64,000 bases of DNA from Isochrysis galbana (Eukaryota; Haptophyta; Isochrysidales; Isochrysidaceae). A program made the translations under genes and the position numbers. The stretch covers positions 2,463,915 through 2,527,914 of the forward strand of contig CM030940.1 of NCBI GenBank assembly GCA_018136815.1, in the 5' to 3' direction. The notes beneath the pieces were generated by a model. The model had not been told where the DNA came from. It saw only the letters and a program-made list of their open reading frames with translations, and did not search any database. Shown one piece after another: positions 1 to 10,220 of this stretch. How positions within the stretch are numbered: position 1 is the first letter of the stretch; each line of letters opens with the position of its first letter.

Positions 1-110
1 CCAAGGCAGCTTAACGGCGAGTTTCGAGGGAACAAATCGGCCAGACCATCCAAGATTTGGCTGGCGACAGCAGACGGATCGGCAGCGACGGAGCTCAAGG
101 CAAGAACTAG

Positions 111-1131
111 CGTTGAGCGCTCGTAATCGAGAGCATTGAACGAATGATTCGAGGACGACGAGAGCGACGAAGGAGGTAGCGAACGAACGGCGAGAGAGAA
201 CGGAACTCCCGGAGTCGAATCGTCCCCACCACATATGAGCAGATGAGGGTGACTCCGGATCGATTGAACGACTGAAACGAAAACGCGAACTTCGGGAACG
301 ACGGCATCGCAACCTAGGGCAGCATCCCCAGGTTGGAACGACAACAAGAAGGCTTTGCTCAGCCGTCCGAGGGACGGCGAGCTCGTAGATCGGAGAGGCG
401 AAACATTAGAGGTACGAAATGAAACGCGAACGGGAGTGACAGAAGTATCGAGAAGCGAAAGGGGTGGCGGTCCAGGCCGCCGAGGAATCGAGAAGTCAAC
501 GAAGCATATGGCGGCGGCCTCGCCTATTCCCCAACGGCGGTTGCGGCCGAGGACGACGAGACGACGAAGGTAGGCGCGGTGGGCGTCGGGAATCTCCGGC
601 TCGCCCTCGCAAAGGAAGCGAGCGTTGAGCGCTCGTAATCGGGAGCATTGAACGAATGATTCGAGGACGACGAGAGCGACGAAGGCGGTAGCGAACGAAC
701 GGCGAGAGAGAACGGAACTCCCGGAGTCGAATCGTCCCCACCACATATGAGCAGATGGGGGTGACTCCGGATCGATAGAACGACTGAAACGAAGACGCGA
801 ATTTCGGGAACGACGGCATCGCAACCTAGGGTAGCATCCCCAGGTTGGAACGACAACAAGAAGGCTTTGCTCAGCCGTCCGAGGGACGGTGAGCTCGTAG
901 ATCGGAGAGGCGAAACATTAGAGGTACGAAATGAAACGCGAACGGGAGTGACAGAAGTATCGAGAAGCGAAAGGGGTGGCGGTCCAGGCCGCCGAGGAGT
1001 CGAGAAGTCAACGAAGCATATGGCGGCGGCCTCGCCTATTCCCCAACGGCGGTTGCGGCCGAGGACGACGAGACGACGAAGGTAGGCGCGGTGGGCGTCG
1101 GGAATCTCCGGCTCGCCCTCGCAAAGGAAGC
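111..1131. repeat. Tandem duplication, two units of 512 bp
   Basis: The block beginning GCGTTGAGCGCTCGTAATCG recurs 512 bp later with only scattered substitutions; the units are about 111-622 and 623-1131. The second unit forms the C-terminal coding part of the Gag-like gene at 524-4195, so the duplication copies the tail of that gene. The minus-strand reading frame runs through the second unit and stops early in the first. The sequence left of 111 is unrelated. Confidence 0.9.
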
Positions 1132-4100
1132 GGATGAACGGTTGACAGTAGTACGGCGAATGGGCGCCATCGCCTGTCCCATATCGCCAATTGTCGGGGT
1201 GGTCGGGGCGAGCCGTATCGTGATCGGGAGGAGCGGGGCGGAAGGCGCAATAGGCACAACCGGTGGCTGTGGTCCATACGCCGCCCTCAGACGTAGGGCG
1301 CTGCGTGCGAGGCACCTTCATAGACGCGTCGGTCGGACGGGCCCTAGCGAATGAAGCAGCTAGATCAGCGTGCCCACAATAGCGTGACATGGGGTCGAAG
1401 TCGACCTTAGCATTACGCCACGATTCCAAATCCCATTTGGCACCCTCGGGATGGCCGAGGTTGTCCGCCGGCGGCGCGCAGCGGCGGCTCTTCTGCGATG
1501 GCGGTGCGTCGAGAGGTGGGAGTCCACCCTCCAACTTAGGAGGCGGCTCCCTCGTGTGGTCGGTGCGTCCCTGGTGGGACCGATCTCCATTACGATGATT
1601 CCGAGTATCGGGACCGCGGCTGCCCCCGGAGTTAGCGGCCGACGGTTTGTCGCTTTTGTCCGTAGCCGGCTTCGACGAACCCAGGCGATCCTTGACCATC
1701 CGGACGACGTCGTCGATGTGGGCGATTGTGAGCGGTCCGTCCACTTGCTTGCTGTTCCGCGAAGCCTCCGCGCGTGCCTGCTCTGCTGGAGCTAGCACCA
1801 TGCGCGCAATCGAGATGCAGGACAACGAGTGATGCGGCGCGTCTCCTGCGGCGACTGCCTCTATGCCCCGCTTCCACGCCTTGAGGAACTCGAACGAATT
1901 CTCCGCTCCCCGTGCGCGGTCGCTTTCGTCGGCCTTGACGCAGGCGTCGAATCGCTCGTTGATTTCGTGAGTGAAGGCTGGAAATTTGAAGACGTTAGCT
2001 GCCGTCACCGTTGGGTCGTTCATCTTGCGAACAAAGGCATCCGTCACCCGAGTGGCGAGGGTTACCAAATCTTCGCCCTCCGAACGGGTAGTGCAACGGT
2101 CCCATTCCGCGGACGCAGTCTCTTTGGCGAAACCTTTTGCTCCAGCAGCGAATGACTGGTCGCACTTAGCGATCAGCACGTCAGCATGTAGGCACGGGTT
2201 AGCGCAAAGGGCCGAGTCCCTAACCGCATCAAGGACATAAGCCATGATGCGGGGATGGCCTTTCTTTGGATCGCGAGCGGCAAGGAGCAGGCCATTGAGA
2301 GCGTCCTGCCAGTCCACGCCCGAGGTGAGTGAGCCCTCGAGTGCGCGGATCAGCTGCATGCGGAATCCATCCCAGGACGCTGCCGCCTTATTCGGATCGG
2401 TAGAGCGTAAGTCGGCGGGAAAGCGTAGCGATTGCAGACTCTCGAGGCTAGACTTAGCATCGCGCGTTCCGCCCTTAGTGCGAACGAATGTACGAGCGCG
2501 TACCCACTTCGTGAGAGTGCGAGTTGTGTAAATGATGCGAGCATGCCAGGACTCACCCGAGGGGACCTCTCGTGCCGCCATCACCTGGTATTCGAGTGGG
2601 GCACTAGCGGAATCGGAATAGGCCTTGCCGTGGCGCCCATAGTGGCGCAGCCACTGCTCAAGAATGTCCGGCTCATCCGACAGAGCTGGGTCCGCGGGAG
2701 GAGCGGCGTGGCGTTTAGCGTGACGTCGACTCTCCCGGCTACCGTGATGGCCTGGCTTAGACTTAGAGGCGTGGGGCCGGAGAGATCGGCGAGAATTAGA
2801 ATGTAAACCTTCGGGGGCCATCATAGACGGCCGTCCCTCCTTAGTATGATAGCTTTTGCCTGCGGTGGTATAGTTGCCACCCTTGGCGCGGCGAGGCTTG
2901 CGGCGTGAGTCCGTAGACTCGGATGACCCATCGGACTCCGAGTCGCTGGTCGACGAGTAGTTGGACGAACGCGGGCTAGAGACCGGAGACGAGGACGAGG
3001 AGGACGAAGAAGTAGGGGAGCTATAGCGGCGGCGGCGGCGGTCCTCCTTCTTGTCTTTATGAGCCTTTTTAGATTTCGATGAAGAGCGAGGGAGCGGCGG
3101 TGGCGGCGGCAAAACAACTTCGCCGCCATCGTCGGATGGAGGTGGGGGCGGGCTGGTTGCCTGGACTGGAGCGGGAGGGAGTCGGCCCCGCTCGATCGCG
3201 TTGGTGACCGCGGCGAGCTGCTGAGAGAATTGCGCGGCCATGGACTGCATGAGCTCGATATAGCGCAGCTCGACGGGGTTGAGCCCCGGTGAAGCCGAAG
3301 AAGTTGGCGGCGGGACCGTAGCAGACGGTGGAGAAGGAGAGAGATGAAGAAGGGAGTCGGGCAGCAGGCCCGGGGCCTCCTCACAACGAGACGGCTGACT
3401 TGGGGCGACCGAGGCGACCGAGAGGCGTTCGAGCGAGGGATGGTAGGGCTCATAGGCGGCCTCCGAGTCCGATGGCAGGGGTGGCGGTGCCTCGAGGCAT
3501 GCGCGGGACGAGTGGAGGGATCCCTCCAGAGGATTATCCTCACCCTGGAAAGACTCGGGCTTGGACCCGTCTCCGACGGACTCCGGCGGTGAAGGCGGAG
3601 ATGATGGCGGAGGCACCGCAGAGAGATCAGGAGGAGAGGCGAGGGAGGGCATCACCTCCCCCTGTGAAGGTGGTGGTGGATGACCGTCCGAAGAGGAGAA
3701 AGGGGGCAGGGCAGGCATGATGCCCGACTCTGCAGAGGTGGGGGTGACCCCCATTGAGACGTCCAGCGCGGGACGCACCGGATAGGATTCTACACCTGAC
3801 GAATTGGGATGGCCCATAGGGCCTGAGGGCAATGAGGAAGGGGCAAAGCCGGCGGCAGGCGCGGCGAGGGAGGCCACTTCAGAGGTGCTGACGGGCTGAA
3901 GCCCGTCAGCAGAGGAAGGCGGGCAGGCGGGCTTGAGCGAGGGCGAGGACGGCGGCGAAAGCGACATGGAACGAGCGGCGAAAGGCGAGGGTGAGTGTGA
4001 GGAGGGCTGTGGTGGCAGGGGCTGGCGAGGCGAGGAGGGATTGTAAGGTCTGAGTGTTACGAGAGCGAGAGCGACGAGAGCGAGAGCGACGACGGATGAC

Positions 4101-4195
4101 GACTGACGACAGGTCGACGGACAACGACACCCAGGAAAACACCCCGACTCTCGCCCCACGACTTTCTCACATAACTCGACTGAAATCAAACCCAA
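524..4195 (-). CDS. Gag-like retroelement protein
   Basis: A continuous 1,223-codon frame without visible introns. The N-terminal 380 residues are Pro/Ser-rich and disordered. A short helical stretch near residue 310 (ELRYIELMQSMAAQF) is followed by a Lys/Arg/Ser-rich linker. Residues ~500-850 form an alpha-helical, Trp- and charge-containing region resembling a retroelement capsid. Around residue 985 comes CAYC, then 27 residues later HSPYYC, giving Cys-X2-Cys...His-X4-Cys, a stretched version of the Gag zinc knuckle. The last ~170 residues come from the 512-bp tandem repeat and may be fortuitous. No protease, reverse transcriptase or integrase is visible; they could lie left of the window. 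The Gag assignment rests on composition, the knuckle and the repeated 5' module, not on a clear family signature. Confidence 0.6.
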   Translation of the reverse strand: MGLISVELCEKVVGRESGCFPGCRCPSTCRQSSSVVALALVALALVTLRPYNPSSPRQPLPPQPSSHSPSPFAARSMSLSPPSSPSLKPACPPSSADGLQPVSTSEVASLAAPAAGFAPSSLPSGPMGHPNSSGVESYPVRPALDVSMGVTPTSAESGIMPALPPFSSSDGHPPPPSQGEVMPSLASPPDLSAVPPPSSPPSPPESVGDGSKPESFQGEDNPLEGSLHSSRACLEAPPPLPSDSEAAYEPYHPSLERLSVASVAPSQPSRCEEAPGLLPDSLLHLSPSPPSATVPPPTSSASPGLNPVELRYIELMQSMAAQFSQQLAAVTNAIERGRLPPAPVQATSPPPPPSDDGGEVVLPPPPPLPRSSSKSKKAHKDKKEDRRRRRYSSPTSSSSSSSSPVSSPRSSNYSSTSDSESDGSSESTDSRRKPRRAKGGNYTTAGKSYHTKEGRPSMMAPEGLHSNSRRSLRPHASKSKPGHHGSRESRRHAKRHAAPPADPALSDEPDILEQWLRHYGRHGKAYSDSASAPLEYQVMAAREVPSGESWHARIIYTTRTLTKWVRARTFVRTKGGTRDAKSSLESLQSLRFPADLRSTDPNKAAASWDGFRMQLIRALEGSLTSGVDWQDALNGLLLAARDPKKGHPRIMAYVLDAVRDSALCANPCLHADVLIAKCDQSFAAGAKGFAKETASAEWDRCTTRSEGEDLVTLATRVTDAFVRKMNDPTVTAANVFKFPAFTHEINERFDACVKADESDRARGAENSFEFLKAWKRGIEAVAAGDAPHHSLSCISIARMVLAPAEQARAEASRNSKQVDGPLTIAHIDDVVRMVKDRLGSSKPATDKSDKPSAANSGGSRGPDTRNHRNGDRSHQGRTDHTREPPPKLEGGLPPLDAPPSQKSRRCAPPADNLGHPEGAKWDLESWRNAKVDFDPMSRYCGHADLAASFARARPTDASMKVPRTQRPTSEGGVWTTATGCAYCAFRPAPPDHDTARPDHPDNWRYGTGDGAHSPYYCQPFIRFLCEGEPEIPDAHRAYLRRLVVLGRNRRWGIGEAAAICFVDFSTPRRPGPPPLSLLDTSVTPVRVSFRTSNVSPLRSTSSPSLGRLSKAFLLSFQPGDATLGCDAVVPEIRVFVSVVLSIRSHPHLLICGGDDSTPGVPFSLAVRSLPPSSLSSSSNHSFNAPDYERSTLASFARASRRFPTPTAPTFVVSSSSAATAVGE
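3797..4135 (-). repeat. Gag N-terminal module, copy 1
   Basis: This stretch of the Gag-like gene (5' leader rich in GCTCTCGCTCTCGT, then codons for a Pro/Ser-rich N-terminus) recurs at 35427-37023 and 50858-51139 on the plus strand. The two other copies lose homology at the same AATTCGTCA, which here lies directly before GGTGTAG. Confidence 0.75.
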
Positions 4196-5076
4196 ACACT
4201 CCGATCAGACAACAACGGACGACGATCAAAGGGCGATCTGTCGGCGATCTTGTCTGGAACGGGAATCGCACCATAACGGAATCGAGGGGCAATCTTGCTA
4301 CGCAGGATTCCAAGAGACCTACCAAATAAGACGAAAGGAGTGCGATGTGCCTAAGGGGGAGATGCGAAGAGGTCGCAAATTAAACCTGATTGCCCCCAGA
4401 AGCAGATAAAGAACCGCAGGGGAGATAGCAAATTAAACCTATCTGCGAGGCGCCTGGGAGGAAGAAAGGTGGGGAAACTTCCCTTCTCTTTCGAGAGGAA
4501 GAGAGAGGGCGCTCCACAACCCACGATCCCATGCATCCAAGCGAAGCTTTTGACCGAGAACGAGAACGAGAGAATTATAACGATAAATACCGAACGACGA
4601 AGAGAAGAGCGAAGCCTAACGAGTGTCGATTCGCGAATGCGACACGCTTATGCTAGATGATCTTCCCACTTTGCAAGAAAGACGTGCCTCCTCTTACGTG
4701 AATAAAACGTAAAAATGATATATATTTGATTAAGGAGCAAAAAGACATGATTCGCCTTGTTTTCTTGGGGCGTGCGGGCGCCTAAAAAAATTGAAAATTG
4801 TAGTAGTAAAATAGTTGCGGTCAGCTGATTCAACTTCTTCAACTTGCCCAGTATACTTTGTCAATTGATGATTCCGCTGTACGGGTGTTGGATTTTTGTG
4901 TATGGCAAGATGCATACAGGATGTGTCCCAAACTCTGTTCAGAAGGCATATCGATAGGCGCCAATGACGGATGATGGGGCCATGCCACAAGGGCGTTGAG
5001 TGGCGTTGCTGTTTGTGTTGGCAGACTCTTTCAGCCGAGCACACTCTTCTGCAACAACAAGTGAAGCTATCTGAGC
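4196..5076. other. Upstream region of Gag-like gene, no gene seen
   Basis: Contains two copies of GCAAATTAAACCT (about 4375 and 4429) and purine-rich sequence; probably 5' untranslated or promoter sequence of the retroelement, then the 3' flank of the thioredoxin-like gene. No coding region recognised. Confidence 0.4.
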
Positions 5077-5726
5077 CTATAGTTTGAATCCACTGATTAC
5101 CATCAGCTCCTCTAACGACTTCTCCCCACGATAGTACTCTCCATCGATTTCCCACGTCGGGTAGCCCGCCACTTGCTTTTCTTGGCATGTTGCACGCTGC
5201 GATTGATACCCATCGGCTGCGCATTCAACGTAATTCAGCATCCTCGCCCCACCTGCACCAAACGCAAGCTTTTGGTTGAAGCAGTGTGAGCACCAATAAG
5301 CGCCGTACATTTTAGCGCCTGGCGAGGGGGGGGGGGGGGGGCAGCAACAGCAAGAAGACTGTCAAGTGGATAAGCCCTAGAACCTAAGCGCAACGCAGGC
5401 TGATTGAGGCAGGAGAGACTCTGCGGGAGACGCAGCGTACCCTTCTCTTTCAAATGTTTCGCTAAAGCCAGTGCCTCTGGGGTCGAGGTGCCCTTCACCG
5501 CTGGAGGCGTGTAGAGAACCTGTGGAGGTGGGGAATCCACCTGCGCCTGCATCACCATCTCGAGTGGTGGGATCGCAGTCGCAGGCAGACTGGTGTGGAG
5601 GATGTGGCACGAGGCCGCCGCCAACGCGACAGAGACTATGTGCCGCCTTGCCAAAGTCCCGCCTGCCATCTTCGGTGGCCGCACCGACCCGAGGAGTGCC
5701 AGCGCGCCGAGCAAGATCGCCACCAT
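5077..5726 (-). CDS. Thioredoxin-like protein of LTO1/VKOR type, plastid lumen predicted
   Basis: Two exons (5726-5441 and 5318-5077) are joined by a GT-AG intron at 5440-5319 whose 3' end carries a run of C before CGCCAG; the join gives KHLKEKGAKMYGAYWCSHC. Product 175 aa. The C-terminal ~80 residues match the thioredoxin-like domain fused to vitamin K epoxide reductase in plant LTO1 and cyanobacterial homologues: WCSHC redox site, conserved YVEC and a cis-Pro context AGYPTW. The four-helix VKOR domain is absent. The N-terminus has a hydrophobic signal-like stretch (MVAILLGALALLG), then LARRH plus a hydrophobic segment ending in SLPATA, a twin-arginine thylakoid-lumen signal pattern. Inferred role: disulfide formation in the lumen with a separately encoded VKOR partner. 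Domain call is firm; location is inferred. Confidence 0.8.
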
Positions 5727-6027
5727 TGCTCAGAGCGCCGGACGAGCGAGACAGGAACTAGCGATAGGCAAGATTCTAAAGTAGGAGTAGAGTAGAGCTC
5801 TACTCTACTCGAGAGGCTAGGCTTCTAGGCTTCTCATTCAGCAACGATTTTCATAAACTAACATAGAATAAGAGTGGGAGGTGCAAGAGGGCTAGAGGGC
5901 TCATAGAGACATCTGGGGCATGGCCCGCACACCCTCTGCGCCGAGCAAAAGAAAAAAAAACTTTTGATATTCTCGCCTCGCGCGCGGCTATGATAGGCTA
6001 TGGGGTATGGGGTTAACTATTGTAGCA

Positions 6028-6739
6028 CCTAGTAGTTGGGAGATACGTATTCACCGTATTTGGCCGAAGGCCAAATATAGACCGTATTTGCCGTATTTGA
6101 AACCCCCTCCATGTGCCCCTCCGTATTTGGACGGTGGCGCGCGCCCGCGCGGCTAGCAGCCGCCCGCGCGGCTAGCAGCGGCCCACTGCCCACTGCGGGT
6201 TGCTCATGTTCTCATGTCATCAACTATCAGTAAACTGATAGGGTCATGGAGCGCGCGCCGCCTCCCGCCCTCGCCGCCGCGGCCCTCGCCGCGATGGACG
6301 AAGCTTTCACGGACACGCCGCTGTCGCCGAAGCGACCGCGCCAAGACGACCCCCCCAGCCAGGTGGGCACAGGAGCCAGCGGCCCATGCCCGCGCACCAC
6401 CGAGATCAGAGAGAGCAAGACCTGCATGCTGGTTGACAGCAAGCTGCACACACAAATCACAACCCACAGCCACACCAGACACACAACCCCAGTGGGACGC
6501 TCCATCAGGGAAGGCCCCCGGGCCTGGACCCTACACAGCCGTGGTACCGCCCTCACGCCCCGGCGCGAGGTGTCGGCCCGGCACCATCATGAGCAAAACC
6601 ACGGGGGGGGAATGACGTACAAAATCACTGGGCTGAGCATGGAGCAGTTGTGGACCCCCAGGATGGGGGACAAGAACAACACGGGTGCCGGAACGAAGGG
6701 AATGCTACCAAGCGGAGCCGAAGGGCGGGCGGACAGACG
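6028..6739 (+). mobile_element. hAT-like element, left end only
   Basis: Starts CCTAG...GGGAGATACGTATTCACC, the same terminus as the complete element at 59449-60379, followed by GTATTTGG-type subterminal repeats. A possible first coding exon at 6246 (MERAPPPALAAAALAAMDEA, then SPKRPRQDD) resembles the start of the broken frame at 22373-22663 on the minus strand. No matching right end was found; it is truncated or disrupted by the insertion at 6748. Confidence 0.55.
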
Positions 6740-6747
6740 CGCCGACC

Positions 6748-8640
6748 TAGGGGTTGGCAGAAATATCCACGAAAATCTACCTAAATATCCATCAAAAATA
6801 TCCGCCAAGTATCCAAGCGAACAGCCTAAATATCCACAAAAATATCCGATGTACGATATCCGCCACGCGCGGCTCTATGTATATAGTATCACATATTGCA
6901 TCATGTTATGGGCTATTATGCTATCATATGATCATATGTGTCCATCTATCCATCGCTATTTGCCACCCACCCACATCCCTCATCTCCACACTCCACACAT
7001 CCCACATCACTCACACTTCTTGCTTGTTGCGGTTGTGTCGCAACATCACGGACGCCTCCACTTGGTCTGCTAGAGACGCATCACGATTCGAACCAAACAC
7101 ACACGTGAGCAATGAAAACACACGCTCACAAGCAGCCGAATTGGGACTCAGACAAAAGGCTATCCTGGCCAAGAGGGCCCACGTGGGAAAGATTGTGCGG
7201 TGCGTTGCCCACCACTTGAGCACCGACTGCGAGAAAGCCTTAACATCGCCGCGGTCATACACGACCCCACGGCATGCCTGGACGTAGGCTGGCAGCTCTC
7301 GTTGCAGCTCTTCGGCGACGTTTGGAATGTGCGCGAAACAAGGAAGGCTAGCCAGTCTCTGAACCCACAATGCATCCACACTGCCGCCGTGCGCAAACGA
7401 TGGATCGAACGCACGCAATAAGCCCGTAATGCGGTGTTGCTCCTGACAATGAAATGGGCTGGCACAATGGTCAGTGAGCCGATCCTCCAAATAATCAAAC
7501 GCTCCCTTCACGTGCCTCATCATTGTCGCCCATTCAGGTAGGCTACATGGATCCACTGCACTTCTCATCTCGTTTTCATCGTCGACCTGTAACGTCGACC
7601 CGTTGTCGTATGTGATGGTCCAAGAGCCACCGCGTGCCGCAGAAACCTTCCCAGCAAACCATTGATGGTGGGGCGCCCCGTAGTACTCTGTCGTGCACGT
7701 GCCCACGGTGAGCGGGTGCTTTGCCCTTAAGAGAGCTGCAGCATTGGGGAAGTCTGATGCGACAGTGCCCAGCCTGCGGCCACGCGCGCGCAATCCCTCC
7801 AATACATCGTGGACGATGAGAATCTCCAGACCGTCCCCCTCCAATTTGTAGGTTGTGCTGCACAAAATTTCGAGATCCATCGCCAGTGCCAACTCAAGCT
7901 GCAGGGCGTCGCTCTTCGTCGCCAATATCGTCCTTAGGGATGTAGTGGTTGAGTCTCCCACACCCTCCTCTTGGAGCCGTTTGACGAATTCGTCGAGTTG
8001 CCCGAAGTGCTGTGCGAGATCTTTCATGATCTCCCACCGGAGCAGCGGCTGGCGACTGGCGAGCAGCGGCAGGCTCGTTCCCACGGCTACGCGAGTGAGC
8101 GCAACGCAGACCCATCGCACACATCGCAACGCAGGTTGGGCCGGTGCCTGGCGCCTGGCGTGTGCGCAGCGCAGCGCGAGCGGTGCGAGCGCGGGCTAGT
8201 GCAATGCGTAGCGAGTGCGGGATTTGGATGATTTGGCACACAAGCCAGCAAGGCCAGAGCACCGGGCCTCCGGGCCTGCGGGGCTTGAGGCTCACTTGGC
8301 ATCGCCCGCACTGCCGGCTGCTCGCGCTCCTCCTCCGCGTCTCGGTCTTCTCAGCTCTCGTCCGTCTTTTATCACAGTATTAAGGCCTTTTATCAAAGTA
8401 TCACAGCAGCCACGAAGCCGCATACTCGGGGTCAGGCGTCGGGTTTGCCCCGGCAAAAAAAAGGCTTCGCGCGCATTCACGTAACCACTTTCGCGCGCTA
8501 AATAGTGGTTACAATGGTTTTATTTTTGCGTTCAGCCCATCCGGCCCCCTAAATATCCGCCAAATATCCATGGATATCCATTCGGCCAAAAGCGGCCTAA
8601 ATATCCGGGAGATATATCCGGATATGTCTGCCAACCCCTA
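6748..8640 (-). mobile_element. hAT transposon with intact TIRs and 8-bp TSD
   Basis: Ends are TAGGGGTTGGCAGA and TCTGCCAACCCCTA, perfect inverted repeats. The 8-bp direct repeat CGCCGACC flanks it at 6740-6747 and 8641-8648, the length typical of hAT. Subterminal regions are packed with AATATCC/GGATAT motifs. The 1.9-kb interior carries the 3' part of a transposase gene on the minus strand. Confidence 0.92.
7011..8129 (-). CDS. hAT transposase, C-terminal part with Tudor-like insert
   Basis: 372 codons open to a stop. Residues ~300-368 are the hAT C-terminal dimerisation region: WWATH, FPTWALLAR, then SPNSAACERVFS and RHNRN. Residues ~144-190 (HHQWFAGKVSA, then WTITYDNGS) read as a small Tudor/Agenet-like beta barrel, unusual inside a hAT transposase. 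The N-terminal BED zinc finger and the first catalytic Asp region are not recognisable, so this copy is probably a deletion derivative that cannot move itself. The start given is the first Met of the frame and is not secure. A degenerate relative lies at 36035-36660. Confidence 0.75.
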   Translation of the reverse strand: MRCVRWVCVALTRVAVGTSLPLLASRQPLLRWEIMKDLAQHFGQLDEFVKRLQEEGVGDSTTTSLRTILATKSDALQLELALAMDLEILCSTTYKLEGDGLEILIVHDVLEGLRARGRRLGTVASDFPNAAALLRAKHPLTVGTCTTEYYGAPHHQWFAGKVSAARGGSWTITYDNGSTLQVDDENEMRSAVDPCSLPEWATMMRHVKGAFDYLEDRLTDHCASPFHCQEQHRITGLLRAFDPSFAHGGSVDALWVQRLASLPCFAHIPNVAEELQRELPAYVQACRGVVYDRGDVKAFSQSVLKWWATHRTIFPTWALLARIAFCLSPNSAACERVFSLLTCVFGSNRDASLADQVEASVMLRHNRNKQEV

Positions 8641-8648
8641 CGCCGACC

Positions 8649-9343
8649 TCGTCACTGACTACGACAACGCACACCCATTGACAACCGCTACAAGTTCACA
8701 GACATCAAAGCAGGCCCGATTACAGCCCTCTCCCGCCTTCACCGGGACCTCGCGCGCGCACGGTCTCACGGACATGCATCGCACCGGTCCCGAAGTCGCC
8801 CCTGATACCCATCCACGACGCTCGCCTCGCCTCCGTTCACTCCCACGCGACGTGCATGTTGCCCATGTGGGAGCTTCGGAGCCTCTGCCCGCTCTGCATC
8901 CCCCGCTACACACCGCGATGCAAGCATCCTTGGACTCTTAGCCCAGAAGAAACCTTGCCTAGAAGGAGACGAGGAAGAGTGTCCAAGTCGGCTGTATGCG
9001 TGTGAGCTCGACCAACCAAGAGGGGCCGCCGGCTTCCGCCTGCGCGAGTCCTGGGACCGCACGGGCGGCGACTGGGTCGGGGTGCGCGACCCCCAGTGAC
9101 GTCGCTAGGGAGAAATACGTGCGCACCCTCAGTATGTGTTTTCCTCAATATTATCGCTGCTACTAATTCAAACATGGGTAGCCTCTCCACCCTCGCACTC
9201 ACTCATACTCCCGACACTGTAGTCCCGGTGACTGGATCATTACATGGCTTGGTAACAAAACTTCTGAATAATCCCCTTCATCCTCTCACCGGGCGACTAC
9301 CTTCTTCTCCTCCCACCGGGCAACCTCCTCCTGTCCCCCATCC
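8649..9343. other. No gene recognised
   Basis: Compositionally coding-like stretches exist (for example CPLCIPRYTPRCKHPW near 8890 on the plus strand) but every frame is short and no family is recognisable. The sequence right of 8649 is the continuation of the host sequence split by the transposon at 6748-8640. Confidence 0.4.
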
Positions 9344-10220
9344 GGATGGATCGTCGAAAACGGGCACGCAACGCGCCCGGCATCGGTTCGAAGTTGGGCT
9401 CTCCGGGCCTCCCTCGGCGACGGCTCAACGTTCAATGGGCTCGGCGGATGGGTGATTTCGACGAGGGTTCGGCGCGCGGCCTGCCCGATTGGCGTGACCA
9501 TCCGGGTGGGCTATGCGTATTTGGTATCTGGTGGGGTCCCCCATCTCCCATCTGGATGGATCGTCGAAAACGGGCACGCAGCGCGCCCGGCATCGGTTCG
9601 AAGTTGGGCTCTCCGGGCCTCCCTCGGCGACGGCTCAACGTTCAATGGGCTCGGCGGATGGGTGATTTCGACGAGGGTTCGGCGCGCGGCCTGCCCGATT
9701 GGCGTGACCATCCGGGTGGGCTATGCGTATTTGGTATCTGGTGGGGTCCCCCATCCGGATGGATCGTCGAAAACGGGCACGCAGCGCGCCCGGCATCGGT
9801 TCGAAGTTGGGCTCTCCGGGCCTCCCTCGGCGACGGCTCAACGTTCAATGGGCTCGGCGGATGGGTGATTTCGACGAGGGTTCGGCGCGCGGCCTGCCCG
9901 ATTGGCGTGACCATCCGGGTGGGCTATGCGTATTTGGTATCTGGTGGGGTCCCCCATCTCCCATCTGGATGGATCGTCGAAAACGGGCACGCAGCGCGCC
10001 CGGCATCGGTTCGAAGTTGGGCTCTCCGGGCCTCCCTCGGCGACGGCTCAACGTTCAATGGGCTCGGCGGATGGGTGATTTCGACGAGGGTTCGGCGCGC
10101 GGCCTGCCCGATTGGCGTGACCATCCGGGTGGGCTATGCGTATTTGGTATCTGGTGGGGTCCCCCATCCGGATGGATCGTCGAAAACGGGCACGCAGCGC
10201 GCCCGGCATCGGTTCGAAGT
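9344..10220. repeat. Tandem array with alternating 210- and 203-bp periods
   Basis: The unit beginning GGATGGATCGTCGAAAACGG starts at 9344, 9554, 9757, 9967 and 10170. Spacings alternate 210, 203, 210, 203, because every second unit ends CCCATCTCCCATCTGG instead of CCCATCCGG, giving a 413-bp higher-order repeat. The first unit differs by one base (CAACGC for CAGCGC). The fifth unit is cut off at about 10220. Long open frames on both strands are a by-product. Inverted relatives lie at 46190-46520. Confidence 0.95.

Noticed and set aside
9586-9600. GGTTCGAA, resembling a tRNA or SINE B box, in each repeat unit
   Set aside because: No A box or cloverleaf could be found at the right distance.
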